Origin: Tenebrio molitor
Taxonomy: Eukaryota; Arthropoda; Insecta; Coleoptera; Tenebrionidae
Length of the DNA stretch: 64,000 bases
Assembly: GCF_963966145.1 (NCBI RefSeq)
Contig: NC_091049.1
Coordinates: forward strand, 1,922,001 to 1,986,000
Direction: 5' to 3'
The translations under genes and the position numbers were made by a program. Shown here piece by piece: positions 26,550 through 40,129 of this stretch; the stretch's first letter is position 1; every line of letters begins with the position of its first letter. The notes below the pieces were generated by a model that had not been told where the DNA came from, searched no databases, and saw only the letters and a program-made list of their open reading frames with translations.

Positions 26550-27550
26550 TGATTCGGGCATTTCGTTTATAAATATTTTTTCCCGGGGTCGAAAGAAACG
26601 CCGGCTGTTGGGGGGCGCAATGTCGAGCGTTGTCTGGTTACCATGCCGACGGCAAGGTCATGTACTCACCCCCGCCAGTTTGATATAACGACCCCTAGAC
26701 AGTACACGGCCGCCTCCTTGATTATTATTGATAATATGAATTTTTTAAGGGGTGCTGCGCTCTCCCGGCCGCCGACGTTATTACGGGGCCCCCGGGGGGT
26801 CAGGGCCGGACTTTAAAATTTGGACACGTACATCGCGCCCATCAATAAGTCATGGGACGGAAACGGACGGCCTTCATCAATTTTTCATCTCGATCCGGTG
26901 ATGACAGGGTGCGGAAACAAAGACGGACCCGCCCCCATATTTTTTTCGAATAGTTTTCGAACGGTGACGTGGACTTTTGATTTTATGGCCAAGGTCGGCC
27001 GTTCAGTTTTTTCCGCTCGACCAATTAAAAAATCATAACGGGTCTTGCCGAGGATCTGGACTTAATTGGACCAAAATCGGCCCAAGAAGATCCATCGTCG
27101 GCGAGTTTTTTCGATTTAATTAATTATTCAATTAAAGTGCGACTTCTTCGTGAGTCGGCGACGAATTACGAATTTATGGCCCGGACTGAAGACGATTTTT
27201 CACTTGGTCCACGATTAAACTCTTAACGGAGCTGTTTGCCGAGGGACGTCCCATCGAATTATCCGAAATTAATTTACGACTCAATTTAGGGGCACAATCG
27301 GAGCTGAAACATTTTTTCAGCGGGGCTGATTTTCAGCTGAAACGCCAACTCGGTGCGTGATTGCGACAATTCCGATCCAAAATTGGACCATTCGTGATTA
27401 GGGAGTTCCCCAAGAAAATCTAAATGTGAATTTTTTCTAATTTCGCGATTTGAAATAGTTTATCAAGCTGCCAGATTTACCGGAGGCGGCACGCACCCCT
27501 CGAAAAAATTATAAAAACGATAAAAATCGCCGCCTATAAACCTCCACTTC
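26550..27550. other. GC-rich island upstream of exon 3
   Basis: About 1 kb of raised G+C adjoining exon 3 on its 5' side in the transcript. It has CCCCCGGGGGG-like runs and no long open frame, and it ends at the second-family MITE at 27565. Confidence 0.3.
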
Positions 27551-27564
27551 AACTATTTTTTTTT

Positions 27565-27829
27565 CACGTTGTTTTGGCGTAATAGGAGGCCATGATTTAT
27601 TTTTTTAACGTTTGATATTTCCGTCACTAAACTGCAGACCTTTAACATGTTGCTGAAATTCCCGCGATGTCATAGTATTCTTCTGTTGCAAACTAGTAAA
27701 ACTGACAACAATGCACTAGACATTGACGCTATTTATAACCTCAAACTTACAAAAACATAACCTAATCCAACAGACCAAATTAAATGCAAAATTTCCCTGC
27801 TTTCCCATTAGGTATGCCAAAACAACGTG
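27565..27829 (+). mobile_element. MITE family 2, copy 2 (~265 bp)
   Basis: Terminal repeats CACGTTGTTTTGGCGTAAT on the left and the complement on the right. The interior includes ACAACAATGCACTAGACATT and CTATTTATAACCTCAAACTT, repeated nearly exactly at 35957. It is longer than copy 1 by about 60 bases. Confidence 0.75.
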
Positions 27830-28493
27830 AATGCATTTTAGATGTAATTTCTACCGTCATTTGTCTTTAATAATTGGTCGATTTACAATTGATTGTTTGA
27901 TTGTTAGTGGAAATGTAAATTGAATTGTTGCCTTTAAAGACGGAACTTTTCCGTTCTTTCACCCAATCTGAAACTTTTCTGAAGAGAAAACTCGACAAAT
28001 TAAGCTCCAAATAAAATTAATATCTCGTTAAAAGTAAACTTTGTGAAACGTAATGGATTCATTTAAACCGCAGGCTATCAGATTGCGAGGGGATCGATTA
28101 AAATTGATCGAGCGCTGGTGCGGTAGATTAAAAATTGGTCACGTGACACTTTTGAATTGATAAACGTGGATTAAGAAATGACGTGACAAAGTTATATAGT
28201 TTTTTATTTTTTTTTAAACGTTTTTGATTTTAGCGATTTTAAAAAATGTGTTATATTAAATTAATATTTCATTCGAGGGCAATGCAGACTAGTGTGAGGA
28301 TTTATACAAAAATTAATTAAATTGGTTCAAAGTTGGCGTGGAAATTTCATTTTACGGTTTAAATAAAATCGGTCGCGTTTAAACAGCGTTTGCGTTAATT
28401 AAATTAGTTTAAAAAATATACTAATTTTCAGTTGAGGAATATGATAATTAAATTGGGTGTTTACAATATAAAAAAAAAATTAAATAATTGCTA

Positions 28494-28770
28494 CAGGGTA
28501 TCTATAAATGATTGTTTGGTCCAGCTTGCTATGAAAACTTGTCATATATGTAGAATAAATTCGGCAAATTCTGAATGTCACAAGGTTTATTAACTGTGAT
28601 AAAACGAATATAAGGGACGAAACTGGATTGAAAAGCGCAAATAAGACGCCATTAATGTCAGATGTGACAGTTAATAATAAATTACAATTGGGTATCTGTT
28701 TCAAAAAGGCGGCACAATAATCTTTTTTTCCAAAGCTGGTTTGACCCGACAATCATTTATAGATACCTTG
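28494..28770. mobile_element. TA-flanked MITE, 277 bp
   Basis: TA duplicates on each side, and 22-base ends beginning CAGGGTATCTATAAATGA (left) and CAAGGTATCTATAAATGA (right, complement) differ at one base. Imperfect similarity continues inward (GGTCCAGC / GGTCAAACCAGC). A 90-codon minus frame crosses it but has no transposase features. Confidence 0.75.
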
Positions 28771-29662
28771 TATTTGCATTATGAAATTGTTGAAAATTTA
28801 CTTGATTGATCTAATTAATTAAATAAGTTGCGCCCAAGAAATTTTATAAATAAACTGTGGTTTAATAAATTCAATTTACGCCAGAATTAACAGATACAAT
28901 CTTTTAATTAGTAAATTTTCCGAAGTATTAACAAGGTTTAAGGTTGAAACTTGTCTTCAATATTTAAGTTTTTAATTAGTTAACCTTATACAACTTTATA
29001 AATTTTGGAATCATCTGGGAATTTTATTCAAACTTTGACTTAGAAAGTTTTTACCAAAATTAACAAATTAAATGTACCAGTTTTTTAAATTATTACCTTT
29101 TTTCTTCTTGTGGCAAAAAATAATGTCTTCAAAAATATGTCTAAGAAATAGGAAATAAAAATTTGCAAAATTGTGACGGTAATGAATTAATTCTTTTTTT
29201 TTAATTAAAATTGTTAAATCAGTAATTGTTACATTTTCAAATGTTACATTTTTCTTATTCGTTATTTGTTAAAATAGAAACTTAACCAAAATAATGTCTG
29301 GATTGCAATATTATAAAAGATTGATACATTTCTAAAGGAAAAATTGTTGTGTTTTTAACATGTAAATCAATGAAATATTACAGCAAGGATAAATTTAACG
29401 AGGCAACTAATTGGATTAGTCCTTTAATTAAATTTGTAAAAATTTGTTTTTAACGTTTTATAACGTACAAGTAATTTTTCTTATTATGAACCAACTAATC
29501 CACGACTTGTCAAAAAATTACTTAATTATGAAGAAACTTCTATTAGAATGTACACAAATTCACATTTTGTTAATTTTCTTTTCAAATAATTTTTATTTAA
29601 AATTGTATTTAAGAATAATTTGTTTTTCAGAATTTTACCTTTTTATTTCCGCGTTAAATATA

Positions 29663-29861
29663 TGGGGTGTTCATTTAAATTTATCCTCATAGTTGGCGTT
29701 GAAGAGTCGATTGTGAACGCACCACTCGTCAGTCTGCAGAATAAAAACACAAACAACGCAAAAAGTGAGGTTAGATCTAAACAGCTGATCCGTGATCCGT
29801 GGTGAGTTCACAATCGACTCTTCAACGCCTACTTTGAGGATACATTTAAATGAACACCCGA
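29663..29861 (+). mobile_element. MITE family 1, copy B (full length, 199 bp)
   Basis: Flanked by TA on both sides. Terminal inverted repeats of about 70 bases begin T(G/C)GGGTGTTCATTTAAAT and continue through GTTGGCGTTGAAGAGTCGAT. The asymmetric centre contains AACGCAAAAAGTGAGGTTAG and CAGCTGATC. There is no coding capacity. A TA duplication fits a Tc1/mariner-type donor; the class is inferred. Confidence 0.85.
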
Positions 29862-30523
29862 TATATAGGTATTTTTATATTTTACTTCTTAATATTTGAT
29901 CATTCTTTATAACAAATTGAAATGAGCTGAGTATGTATCTGGTCAATATAAATTATTAGGTTTTCTTTAATTAATTATTTTCAAATCAAACTTTTAGTAA
30001 ATTTTTTTATTTAATTTTACGATAAATCGTTATAAATTTAACAAATATATTTTTCATCCTCGAATTATAAAAAAAGACAAATTAGTTTTTTCTTTAATGT
30101 TGGATTTCCTATATGAATGTTAAATTACTGTTTTCATTTAATTATCTCTTAAACCTATAAAACATTAAGAAATTTGAACGTACCAATAAAAAAAAGTTAT
30201 ATAATTCCGAAGGTGGTTTTTAATTGAATTTTTGGTAAATTAACAGAAAAAAAAAGATTCTCTGAAAGTGTAAATGTGTTTGTATTTAAATTAAAAAAAA
30301 AAATAAAGACGATCTTGCTTTCGAAGGGTTGTTTTTTTTTTCTTAGTATTTTATGAAACCTGAAAATTGATAAAGTATGAAATAAATTCAATGTTCTAGC
30401 TATCGCATCGCTCTTCGCTTTAATTTTTTATTTTTTCAGCGAGGTTTTTAATTAATTTTTTAACTCCATTCCGAAATCAATAATTCCTATAATATGTTGA
30501 AGTTAAAAAGTAAAAAACGTGTA

Positions 30524-30740
30524 AAGGGTGTTTTTTTAAATTTGGCGTCGAAGTTGGCGTTGAAGAGTCGATTGTGAATGACCCACTCATCTTAAAACAC
30601 AGATTTTTCAAACTGCAGATTAAAAACACAAACAAGGCAAAAAGTGAGGTTAGATTTAAACAGCTGATCAGAGTTGTGGTGGTGCGTTCACAATCGACTC
30701 TTCAACGCCAACTTCGACGCCAAATTTTAAAAAACACCCG
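30524..30740 (+). mobile_element. MITE family 1, copy C (217 bp, variant ends)
   Basis: Flanked by TA (30522-30523 and 30741-30742). The core inverted repeats match copy B, but the outer ends read GGGTGTTTTTTTAAATTTGGCGTCGAAG-like on both sides, so the two ends changed together. Same orientation as B and only 0.66 kb from it. Confidence 0.82.
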
Positions 30741-31049
30741 TAATACTGAAAACTTTAAAATGAAATTATTACAAAATTATTAATGTCTTATTGTTATTAT
30801 TGTTGTCACATAATTAATGAATTATTGCTCAAGTTTGTTAAAAATGGGGAACAGTTAAGAACAGATTTTGATTTAAACTTAGGACGTCAACGTTTAATTC
30901 GCAACGGAAAATTGACATTAAATTTAATGTAACAATGTAAAATTCACAGATACGTTTAATTAACAGACAATGCTGTTCACGTGACACATATTTTAATAAA
31001 TTCAGCGAAATGCGAACCGACAAAATTTTCATTCCGCTGATTTATGGAC

Positions 31050-31910
31050 CAATTTACGGCGAATTAAGCGGCAAATGTGTGACAATCGCGAATCGGCCAA
31101 AACGGCCATACTTAATTTATTTGTCCGGAATAGTCCCAGCCCCCCTGGAACTTTCATGAGCCGGCGTGTTTCGCCAGGACCGTACCGGCGCCCGTCGCGG
31201 CCCGATAATCGGTCCGATCGGGTGGCGCCTCGGCGGAAACGTCCCAGTCCGGTCCTCTTGACGGGACTTGTCCTCCGGGCCGTCGCCGCCGCCCAGGAGG
31301 ATCCCACACGTCGTGTAAACAACATAAAAAGGACGAAGGACTCCCCTAAATCGATGTCCTGCCGAATAAGGATCGACGTGCCGCAGGTCAGGACTAGACG
31401 AACGAACAGAGACGCTTTATGAAAATCAATAACGTTAGACGAGGAGGGGCGGAGGGGGCAGGGGGAGGCTGTACATGTACCCCGGCCCGCCGCCCCCGGC
31501 CGTCGCCGCTCTTCGACTTTTTCGGGCTCACGCTTGCGCGCCATTTTTTTTCCGAACGTACCGTCCCCCACCCGCGGCCCGGCCGGCGAAAAAAAAAGAA
31601 AAAACTCCACCGACACACGGCGAAGAGGGCGATTTTTTCGAGCGGCGGCGGCAGCCGATCCCACCCCCGGCCCCGCGCCTATTCCAGAACGTTTCGTGCG
31701 GTATCGACGCGACCTGCACCTGGCCCGCGTCCGGCCCTGGAAACCGCCCGCCAAGAATGCACAACACCGCAGAATTCGATGTGGGCCTGGGGCGGCTGTC
31801 AAAAGTGACACTTGGGCCAAAGCACGCCGCGGTTCGGGGCCTCGACGAAGACGACCGTCCAACGGATAGAAATGAGCAAAGTGGAACGGGAAATTTTTGC
31901 TTTCGCATAG
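31050..31910. other. GC-rich island in intron 2
   Basis: This is the most GC-rich intronic block, with CG-rich runs. The longest minus-strand open frame (277 codons, 31862-31029) is Arg/Gly/Ala/Pro-rich, is overlapped by 110-146 codon frames on both strands and ends in AT-rich DNA, so I treat it as fortuitous. A regulatory island or alternative first exon is more plausible. Confidence 0.35.
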
Positions 31911-32616
31911 TTTGAATTAATCATCAAAGAAATGTCGAAACGCCGAGCTGAAGATCCAGAATTTCTCAAATAAAGTGAACTCTGAAAGTTGAAAGGATGA
32001 ATTAAAATTATCTGAATAATTTGCCCCACCTACAACTTTCGACGCAACTTCCAAATCCAAATTAAATTTAAAATATTCTCTTACGAAATGGAAAACATTT
32101 TTAAAAATCATACACAGGATCCACACAAAAAATACAAATATGATCTTCGTGATTTAATAAAGTCACAAATGTTAATGATAACAAAAAATGTGGAGTTCTC
32201 TTTCCATCTCTCTAACGATTGTAGGTATATAAGTATATCCTTGATGACTTTTTTTATAAGAATCACAAAAGGCTTTGATTACAAGTACGGTGACCGGACA
32301 AGAGGTTCGTGCAATTTTTTGAACACACTGTATACTCCCGACATACGTAAATAATTCTACGAATTTAGCTGTTTGTTTCCAAAGCAAACTTAATGTCAGG
32401 TTCGATATCAGTTTATAAATAAATATATGGAAGGATCATTAGTTTTTCCTTCCATTAACAAATTCAATAAAATCTTGTTTCCAACTGATTTTTTAAAAGA
32501 TAAATCAGTGTATTTTCAAAATACTTAAAGTCCCTATTGCATCCCCGTATATGTCAAACATCATTTTTTTCAAAAAACATACAAAATCATGTAGCAGAAT
32601 TGTGTGTTGGTTATAT

Positions 32617-32816
32617 GGGGTGTTCATTTAAATTTATCCTCAAAGTAGGCGTTGAAGAATCGATTGTGAACGCACCACCGATTACAGATCAGGTCTCACC
32701 TGTCTAAATCTAACCTCACTTTTTGCGTTGTTTGTGTTTTTGCTCTGAACACTGTGGTGCGTTCACAAACGAGTCTTCAACGCCAACTTTGAGAATAAAT
32801 TTAAATGAACACCCGA
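32617..32816 (-). mobile_element. MITE family 1, copy D (full length, 200 bp)
   Basis: Flanks are TA on the left and CA on the right (one mutated base). The ends are TGGGGTGTTCATTTAAAT and its complement, and the centre is inverted relative to B and C. Confidence 0.83.
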
Positions 32817-34559
32817 CATTATTTTATAGCACGCACATGAAATTTCAATCGAATTTTAGAATAACTTTTGAAATCTATACAGGGTGATTCTTCAACTGGT
32901 CACACTTTTTTAATTTTCATAGTAAATGATACACCGTCTTGTAAATGGCACTCTCGGTATAATGTTTTTTGTGGCGATTGTTTTCTGAAATATGTTTGTA
33001 ATTAAGTGGTCTGCGTGCTAAATCCCTTCTCAGGAATCAGAACATATTTCCAATACAATACTGGGTGTTGTTAAACTGTTCAAATCAGGTATTATATTTT
33101 TGAAAACCACCTGGTATATTTTTGTATTTGGTTATTCCCGTTTTCAGTGTAAAAAGTTTGATAAAAGTGTATAGTATGTGGAAGTCCTCCTGAAAGTAGA
33201 GAGTTGATGTCTTTTCCGATAAAACTGCATTCTTCTCTTAGAACCAGTATAATACAGGAGAGGTGAATAATTGAAGATCGTCTGCGGTACAAGCTAATAG
33301 AACATTGTGCAGTGCGCATTGTGTGCTGTGATAGATCTGAGCTACTCTAAATTTGATAACTGTCAAATTAAAAACGGTATGAACCAATCTACGAATCGAG
33401 TTTTGCTCGCACGGGTTCTGAATATAAATTCGAAGTATTAATTTAATCAATTAATTCATTAAGTTTCTTTTCGTGAAAAACAAAAATGAAAGTATTGTTT
33501 TCTTATACGAGGAAGTATATTTTTAGAATAATTGTTTTTTTTTACTACTTTGTTTTGACCACAGCATAAATATTAGTAATTAGAATTATGTAACGCGGAA
33601 GAACTCAGAAAAATAATTAATTTCTAGTAAATTTGGTTGAATTGATAGTATGTAATTAGTACATTTTGAATGAAGAAATTAACAATCTTGACATCTAGCA
33701 GTTCTTCATTTTCTAAATACAGTATACATATGTACTATTAATTTGACAAAAATTTTAAAAAATATTGTACTACACAGTTTTAAAACCATTTTGTATTTCT
33801 TTGTGCTTTTCAAAACATGTTTCTCTGAGTTAGCAATTAATTTTCTTAATTTAAGAGTAATTATTTACCAGTCTAATACAGTTTTTAAATTTCAAACTTC
33901 AAATATTTGATTTTCAGATGACCCATTTTGAAAAACTGTGATAGCTTTGTTTTTCAAAAACTTTAAAAATCACCGTTGAGCTGTGAAAACAATTAAAAAT
34001 AACTGTAAAGCTCAATAATAATTCAAATTAATTACGACTAGTTTAATACATAATTCCTTTAGATCAATTTGACTAAGTTATTAATTAGTAAAAACACAAA
34101 TTTCAACCAATTAACAATTCAAACATCTAGCAGGGCTAAGTTTACCAAACAGAACCACTTTTTGCTAATTTCTCTTAATTCTGAACGGTTCAGAAGCATT
34201 ATTTTTCAGTCGACTTGTCCGAATTAGTTAGTAACAATTAGTAAAAACTACTCTGCCAACGCTTTTACCGGAAACGACACCAATTATAACATTTAAATGC
34301 CACACTATACTTTCGTTGCTTTTGTAATTTGTAATTAAGTAATTAAATTAAATTCTCTTAGGAGCATGGTCTTATCGGATACTCTGCTGATTCCAAGTTT
34401 TAAAAACAAAGAAATTTTGACATCAGCTCACCAACCTTTACGTTTTTAAAATCAAATTGCTAAAAAACCCTCAATTGTGAATGTTATCGCGTTACCGAAA
34501 TGGCTGAATTAGTATTCAGTAATTATAATTAATTACGAGTAGTTCAGAATTTCTGTCGG

Positions 34560-35300
34560 AAGATGTCGACGTCGCGAGTTCGAGTTCAAGAAGGAGATTT
34601 CCATTGCCGCCCCTCGAATCAGCAATTATCGCGTCGTCATCACCCGGTCCGCACCTGGCCCCCAGTCCGGCCCTGGCCGGGGTGTCACCCGGGAACCCTC
34701 CCGATGTAATTCAACACCCTCGAGCTCATTAAAAATCCGAAATTAGACGTTTTTTAAGGAGTTTTTTCCATCCCGTATCTCCGTCGTTTAACATTCGAAC
34801 ACATATGGCCACAGTAAGTGTCGTAAAAAACCAGTCGACCAGCGCACTCCTCATCGAACCTAAGGGACACCACCGCAGTGGGCCGCGACGCTCCTCCGCC
34901 GACTCAACAAAACAAAATCCGCAAGTCGCCGCCGTCCCGCACGCGAACCCCCGCCCCCTCCCAGCGATGGCGGTCGGAGGGGAGGCGACGGAAATAACGC
35001 GAAAAATTCGAACGTCGCCGACTACTTAGACGGCCGACTGTGCCACATGTGGACGCTTTCGTGGAATCAAGAAAGCTGCGGTGCGAACAGACGCGCATCG
35101 CATTTAAGTGTATTATATGGGCATTAGATTTGGCGGGAATGGGGGGAAGCGGAAAAAATCTGTTTCGGGTTACGTCAAGACCACTTGATGATGGGATCGA
35201 TCGCGGTGACCTCTGCGACGACGAATTAAAAACGCATCCTAGGCGACAAAAGACGAACGAACGTACAAACGCAGGGACGTATTGACATTTCTGATTTATT
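34560..35300. other. GC-rich island in intron 2
   Basis: GC- and CpG-rich block between AT-rich flanks, beginning with a GTCGACGTCGCGAG-like stretch. Short overlapping frames only; no coding signal. Confidence 0.3.
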
Positions 35301-35956
35301 CCGCCCGATAAATCATTTATAGCCCGATGAACTTTTCTCTTTTTTTCTTCCTTCGTTCTTCTACGATGAAAGAGACGCGCTTTTGTCCGGATCCGGGCCA
35401 GTCATCGCCTACCTAGATCTCTCTCTCTTGACGATTTGTTTTTGTTTGGTTAATAAATAAAAAAGTGGGCCTTCTAGATTATGCGCGCGAAAAAAATAAA
35501 TATTATTCGACCAAATTAACGGACCGTACCAGTTTTATTTCGTCTAATAATAGGACAAGGACTACCTGATTTTTCTCGATTGTTATCTATCATCTCCTTC
35601 GGCTTCCATTTAATTTTGTCAAATTTATTTTTAATCGGGAACACTCGTCCTCAAGTGGGACGTATTTTTGTTCGACACGATAAATTCATTCAAATTTCCG
35701 CGAATTTGTTCCGCAAGGTGATAAATAAATACTCTGTCTGCCATTGTTGACAGATAACGATTCGCAATCGAGGATAACACAAAAAAAATACGAGTACAAA
35801 TTTCAAGTCAAAATTGCCAAAAAATCGGCACCGATTAAGAAAATGGTCAATTCGAACATCGCCTAAAAATAGAAATAATAATAATAATAGTAATGATAGT
35901 AGGAATTCTTGAACGAAGAAAGATTCAAAATGTTAGTCGAAAAGAAGAAGGATAAA

Positions 35957-36089
35957 ACTAGTAAAACTGACAACAATGCACTAGACATTGACGCTATTTA
36001 TAACCTCAAACTTAGAAAAACATAACCTAATTGAACAGACAGCAAAATTGCAAAATTTTCATGGCCTCCCCTTATGGCAAAACAACGTG
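35957..36089 (+). mobile_element. MITE family 2, copy 3 (5'-truncated)
   Basis: Only the right half is present: similarity starts abruptly at AACTAGTAAAACTGAC and runs to the right terminus GGCAAAACAACGTG. The bases after it (CATGCATTTT) resemble those following copy 2. Confidence 0.75.
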
Positions 36090-37669
36090 CATGCATTTTG
36101 GAACCAAATTTTTTACCTTATGTATTTTGAGCATTATAAATAATAAAATAATTTTTTTGAACCTTCTCTAAATGTTACCTAATTTCCAGATTTAAAAATA
36201 TCTATTTATTAGTTTAAAAAAATTGAATTTTGAGCTTTTTCAATAATTTTTACATCAGACTGTTATTTCTTCATTTGATAAATTTGACGGATTTTCCTAA
36301 ATGTGAGAAGGTCATTGTAGAATTTACTTGTTTATATTTTAAGCAATAACTATTGAATGAAACAACAATATTTTTGACTAAATTAGACAAACAGAAATAA
36401 TAATGAGTAAGCGCCAAAACACGGATTAAAAATTAAAAAAGATTATAAACAACTTAATTATGGGAATTTGCATAAATTACATAAAAGAAAAAACGGTGTT
36501 AATGGCGGAGTAATAAATAAATTGTTATGTTGTTGTCATATTAGAGGAAAAAAAACCGTTTTGACAGTTGACACAAAAAACAAAAATAAAAGAGTGCGTG
36601 CAGTGGCAAGGTACGAAAATCGTTACCCCGTCAAGCAGTTGTTAATGCGTAAAAAACCGGCAACCCCCTGAGATTTTTTATTTAAATTTCCTTCACACCA
36701 AATTCAAATCGGGCATTAGGAAAAAAAATCGCCCGTCCTCACGGTCATATGCAAAAAAACCTGCCGCTCCAAGTAGTTAGCCCTTGAGGTATTTAACCCT
36801 CTCTTCCTTGTCTTTGCGGCGCTGCCGACCCTCCCGGCGGGGGTTCAACTGAAGGGTTGCCCATCTACATAATCTCCCTATTATCATATCGGATGCGTGT
36901 TTTGGTTTTCGACAATGCCGTCCTCCTCATTCGGGTGCAGTCAAGTGACAACTGCTCGGCGTTCGCTCGTTTCCCGTTTTTCCCCCAAATGAAGACCACC
37001 AAGCACCAACCCCCGCGTCTGATAGCCCCGCCGAAAATAGACCGCGGCGAGGAAGTGTCGTCGCGCGGAGAGAGCGCCGCCGGGGTAATTACCGGATTTC
37101 GTCCCCTTTCGGGGATGAAATAAAGGACGGATTACGTCGAGTGTATTCATTAAAGCCTTTAACGGGTGATGCACCCGATGTATGCAAAAGATGTGTGTGA
37201 AAAAAGCGACGAAACCACAGCCCACCGACCCCCTCCGCTACAGGAAACGGACGAGAATATAAATGGTTTAGGAAAAAAAATTAAATCCGTTAATGTTTGT
37301 GATGGTACGTAACCCTCTATTATGGGAGTCTGATGGGTGATTTTTTTTTCAAGATGGCGACAAAAAATTAGAGGGGTTCGTTTGCATATTCGTTGCTGGC
37401 GGTATTGTTTTTTGGGGGGCACGGCGAAGGGTTTTTGGTGGTTTTTTCACGGGTTTTTTGCTCGTCGGCAGGTACGAAATGGAAATTCAATTAAATCGAA
37501 CGTTACGGAAAAAAACAAAAGGTCAAGGGGGACAATGACACCATGCAAAAAATATAAACAACGACAAAAAATTATTAATTCAATATTTTTTTAAATTTAA
37601 ATTCTTGTAGTTTTAGTTTTTAAATTAACACACTTTCAGAGTCTCTCACAATCACTTTGTAGTAAAATT

Positions 37670-39380
37670 AATGTACGTCGGTAATTAGTGAAAGTTCGGC
37701 TTACAGATCAATGAATTGACAATTATGTAAATTCGCCGACATCAATACACTTACAGTGCATGAATAATTTATTTATTAGTGCCAATAGAGGCTTTGCGGT
37801 TTGCCCTACCTAGCGTACTTTTAATATAAATTTAATGTAAATTTAATCAAGGAAATTAATTATGATGCCTTAAAAGGTGTACTCCTAGATCTAATTAACG
37901 AAACTTGTGCTTCGGAATTTATATATTTATATAATTTATATTTTTTAAAATGAAATAATTTTGCATTCCAGGCTAATTTTTTACAATTTTTTTTAACGGA
38001 ATAATATTGTAATTTATCAAATTTACATACCTATATGTATCCTTTTTTAAATTACATTGATCTTTTTTTACACAAAATTAGTATTTACCAAATTTATTCA
38101 ACACATTAGAATTTTTATTTAATTAAACCACATTTCAAACTGTGACAAAATTTTGAATTTAAAGAATTTCTAATTACAAAATAGAGGTACATAATTATTT
38201 TAGAATAGTTATATATCACTAGATAATGCTAGTAATTAATTAATATTTATCTATAATGAAGAAGATAAAGAAGAATTAGTGAAAGTTAAAATTAGTATAA
38301 TTAGATGCTAATTGTTGATTAGTTGTTCAATCAGTACAGTTTCCAGATGTGGAATTAATTAGTTCGTTTAATGATTCTCAAGCTTTTGAACTAATGTGTA
38401 AATTAGTAAAATCCAATCAAAATACGCTAAAGCTTTTACATTTGTAAAATTAAATTAGTAAACAATCTAATAATTATAACATTTTGGTCATTCTTTCTCA
38501 ATTATTACAATAAAATTGTTTTCATAACGAAATTAGTATCAAAATTAGTAGTAATTAAAAATTAAATTGAAATGACAAGGTACTAATTAGGGAGATTTAA
38601 AATTTAATGAATTAGTAAAGTAACGTCCTATTAAATTTTAAATGAATAAAATTATTCAATCAAAGAACGTTTTAGAATTGGCACAGTTAGGTCCTTTAAT
38701 TAATTAGTAAATTTTTTAATTGATTTCTCCCATTCTATAGTTTGAAGAAATATTTAAAAAGTTTCAGTTGTAATTATCGCTGAATTCATCAAAATTAGTA
38801 GATAAAGAGATTCTAAATTTACGAAATTAGTGTTATTAACTGAAATGCTTATATTAAATTTATTATTTCAATTAAATGACAGTTAGTCAGACTGTTACAT
38901 CTGTACGGTATCGCTCAATAATTGAAAATTCAAACAGCCAAAACAAATTAAACTTAAATCAAAAAACATTGTGACACCAGTCATTAATTGTATAAAATTA
39001 TTGGTAAACACGCCGGTGTTTGTTTTAAATGGTTAGTTTAGTTTCAGATCAATGTTAAATTAGGTGCTTTGTGACAACTTAAATTGCAGTTAAATCCACC
39101 CTAATACTAATTTATAAACTAATATATAGTCGAGTGAATCGATACGTGGTTTAAAGTTGCAACAAATGAAGTTTCTCTATCAGTAAAAGTTTCATGAGCG
39201 ATAGTTAGTTCATTTTTAAAGCTTCAGAATTTATTTTGTAATTAGTAAAAATTAATTATAATGCAATATTAATTACCAAGAAGTTATGTCATAACTTGGT
39301 GATTAGCAAAATTGGTAATTGGTCAAAATAAGTAAAATAAATTACAAAAATTAGTATCTATCTAGTCAAGAAGGATAAGA
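37670..39380. other. AATTAGTA-rich tract
   Basis: About 1.7 kb of extremely AT-rich DNA with well over a dozen AATTAGTA or AATTAGT(G/T) words and many ATTAATTA runs, far more than AT content alone would suggest by eye. These include the TAAT core used by homeodomains. A weaker version spans 33.57-34.52 kb. Confidence 0.5.
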
Positions 39381-40129
39381 TTTTTGGAAATAAATTATTT
39401 TCAGGTTTTTTTTTTAAATAAAAAGTCTGTGTCTTTTAGTATTGTTGTGTTGCAAATTGATTAACAAAAAATTGTTTATAATAATGTTTATGTCTCCACC
39501 AATTTCTTAATTGCCCCAGCTTACAAAATTTTACGATCAAATAAAATAATCGATAATTACATTATTTACATAGTCGCTAATCACCATCTGGATTGATCAA
39601 ACAATGCAAAAACTGCAACCGAAAACAATCGACGGTAACGGCAAAAGACACGGCCGATTAGCATACGCGTCCTGCGACGCTTCCTCATCCTTAAACAAAG
39701 CCCCTTTTTTTCTCCGCAACCCTTTAATAATTTTTTTCTCGACCAGACACCCCTCTCTTAATTTTTTTTCCTTTCATCCGCCACCTAGCAGTGTTTCTCA
39801 CGATAAATGAACGAGGTACGGGTCCATCATCTATCTTCCGTTTGTCTAATCGTTAATAGCCATTTTTGTCACGTATGGCCGATTTGCATACGGGGTTGCG
39901 GAATGGTAAAAAATAAATTCTTTCACCCTGCTCTCTCAGGTATATGCAGATGAGGCTCATAGTGTTTTTTCCAGTGGTCCGGGGCGCTCTTATAGTTTTT
40001 TCTATTATCTCTGCGTACGCGTTTTATTATCTCACGGTGGAGAGCCGGCTTTAATTTTATTTATTTATGCAAGGGTGGGCACCCGGGGCCTTTTTGTCTA
40101 CGGGTTTTATTAGCGCACTTCGAGAGGAT

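Noticed and set aside
31029..31862. 277-codon minus-strand ORF
   Set aside because: Arg/Gly/Pro-rich, lies in a GC island with long frames on both strands and several phases, no domain, no splice or initiation support.
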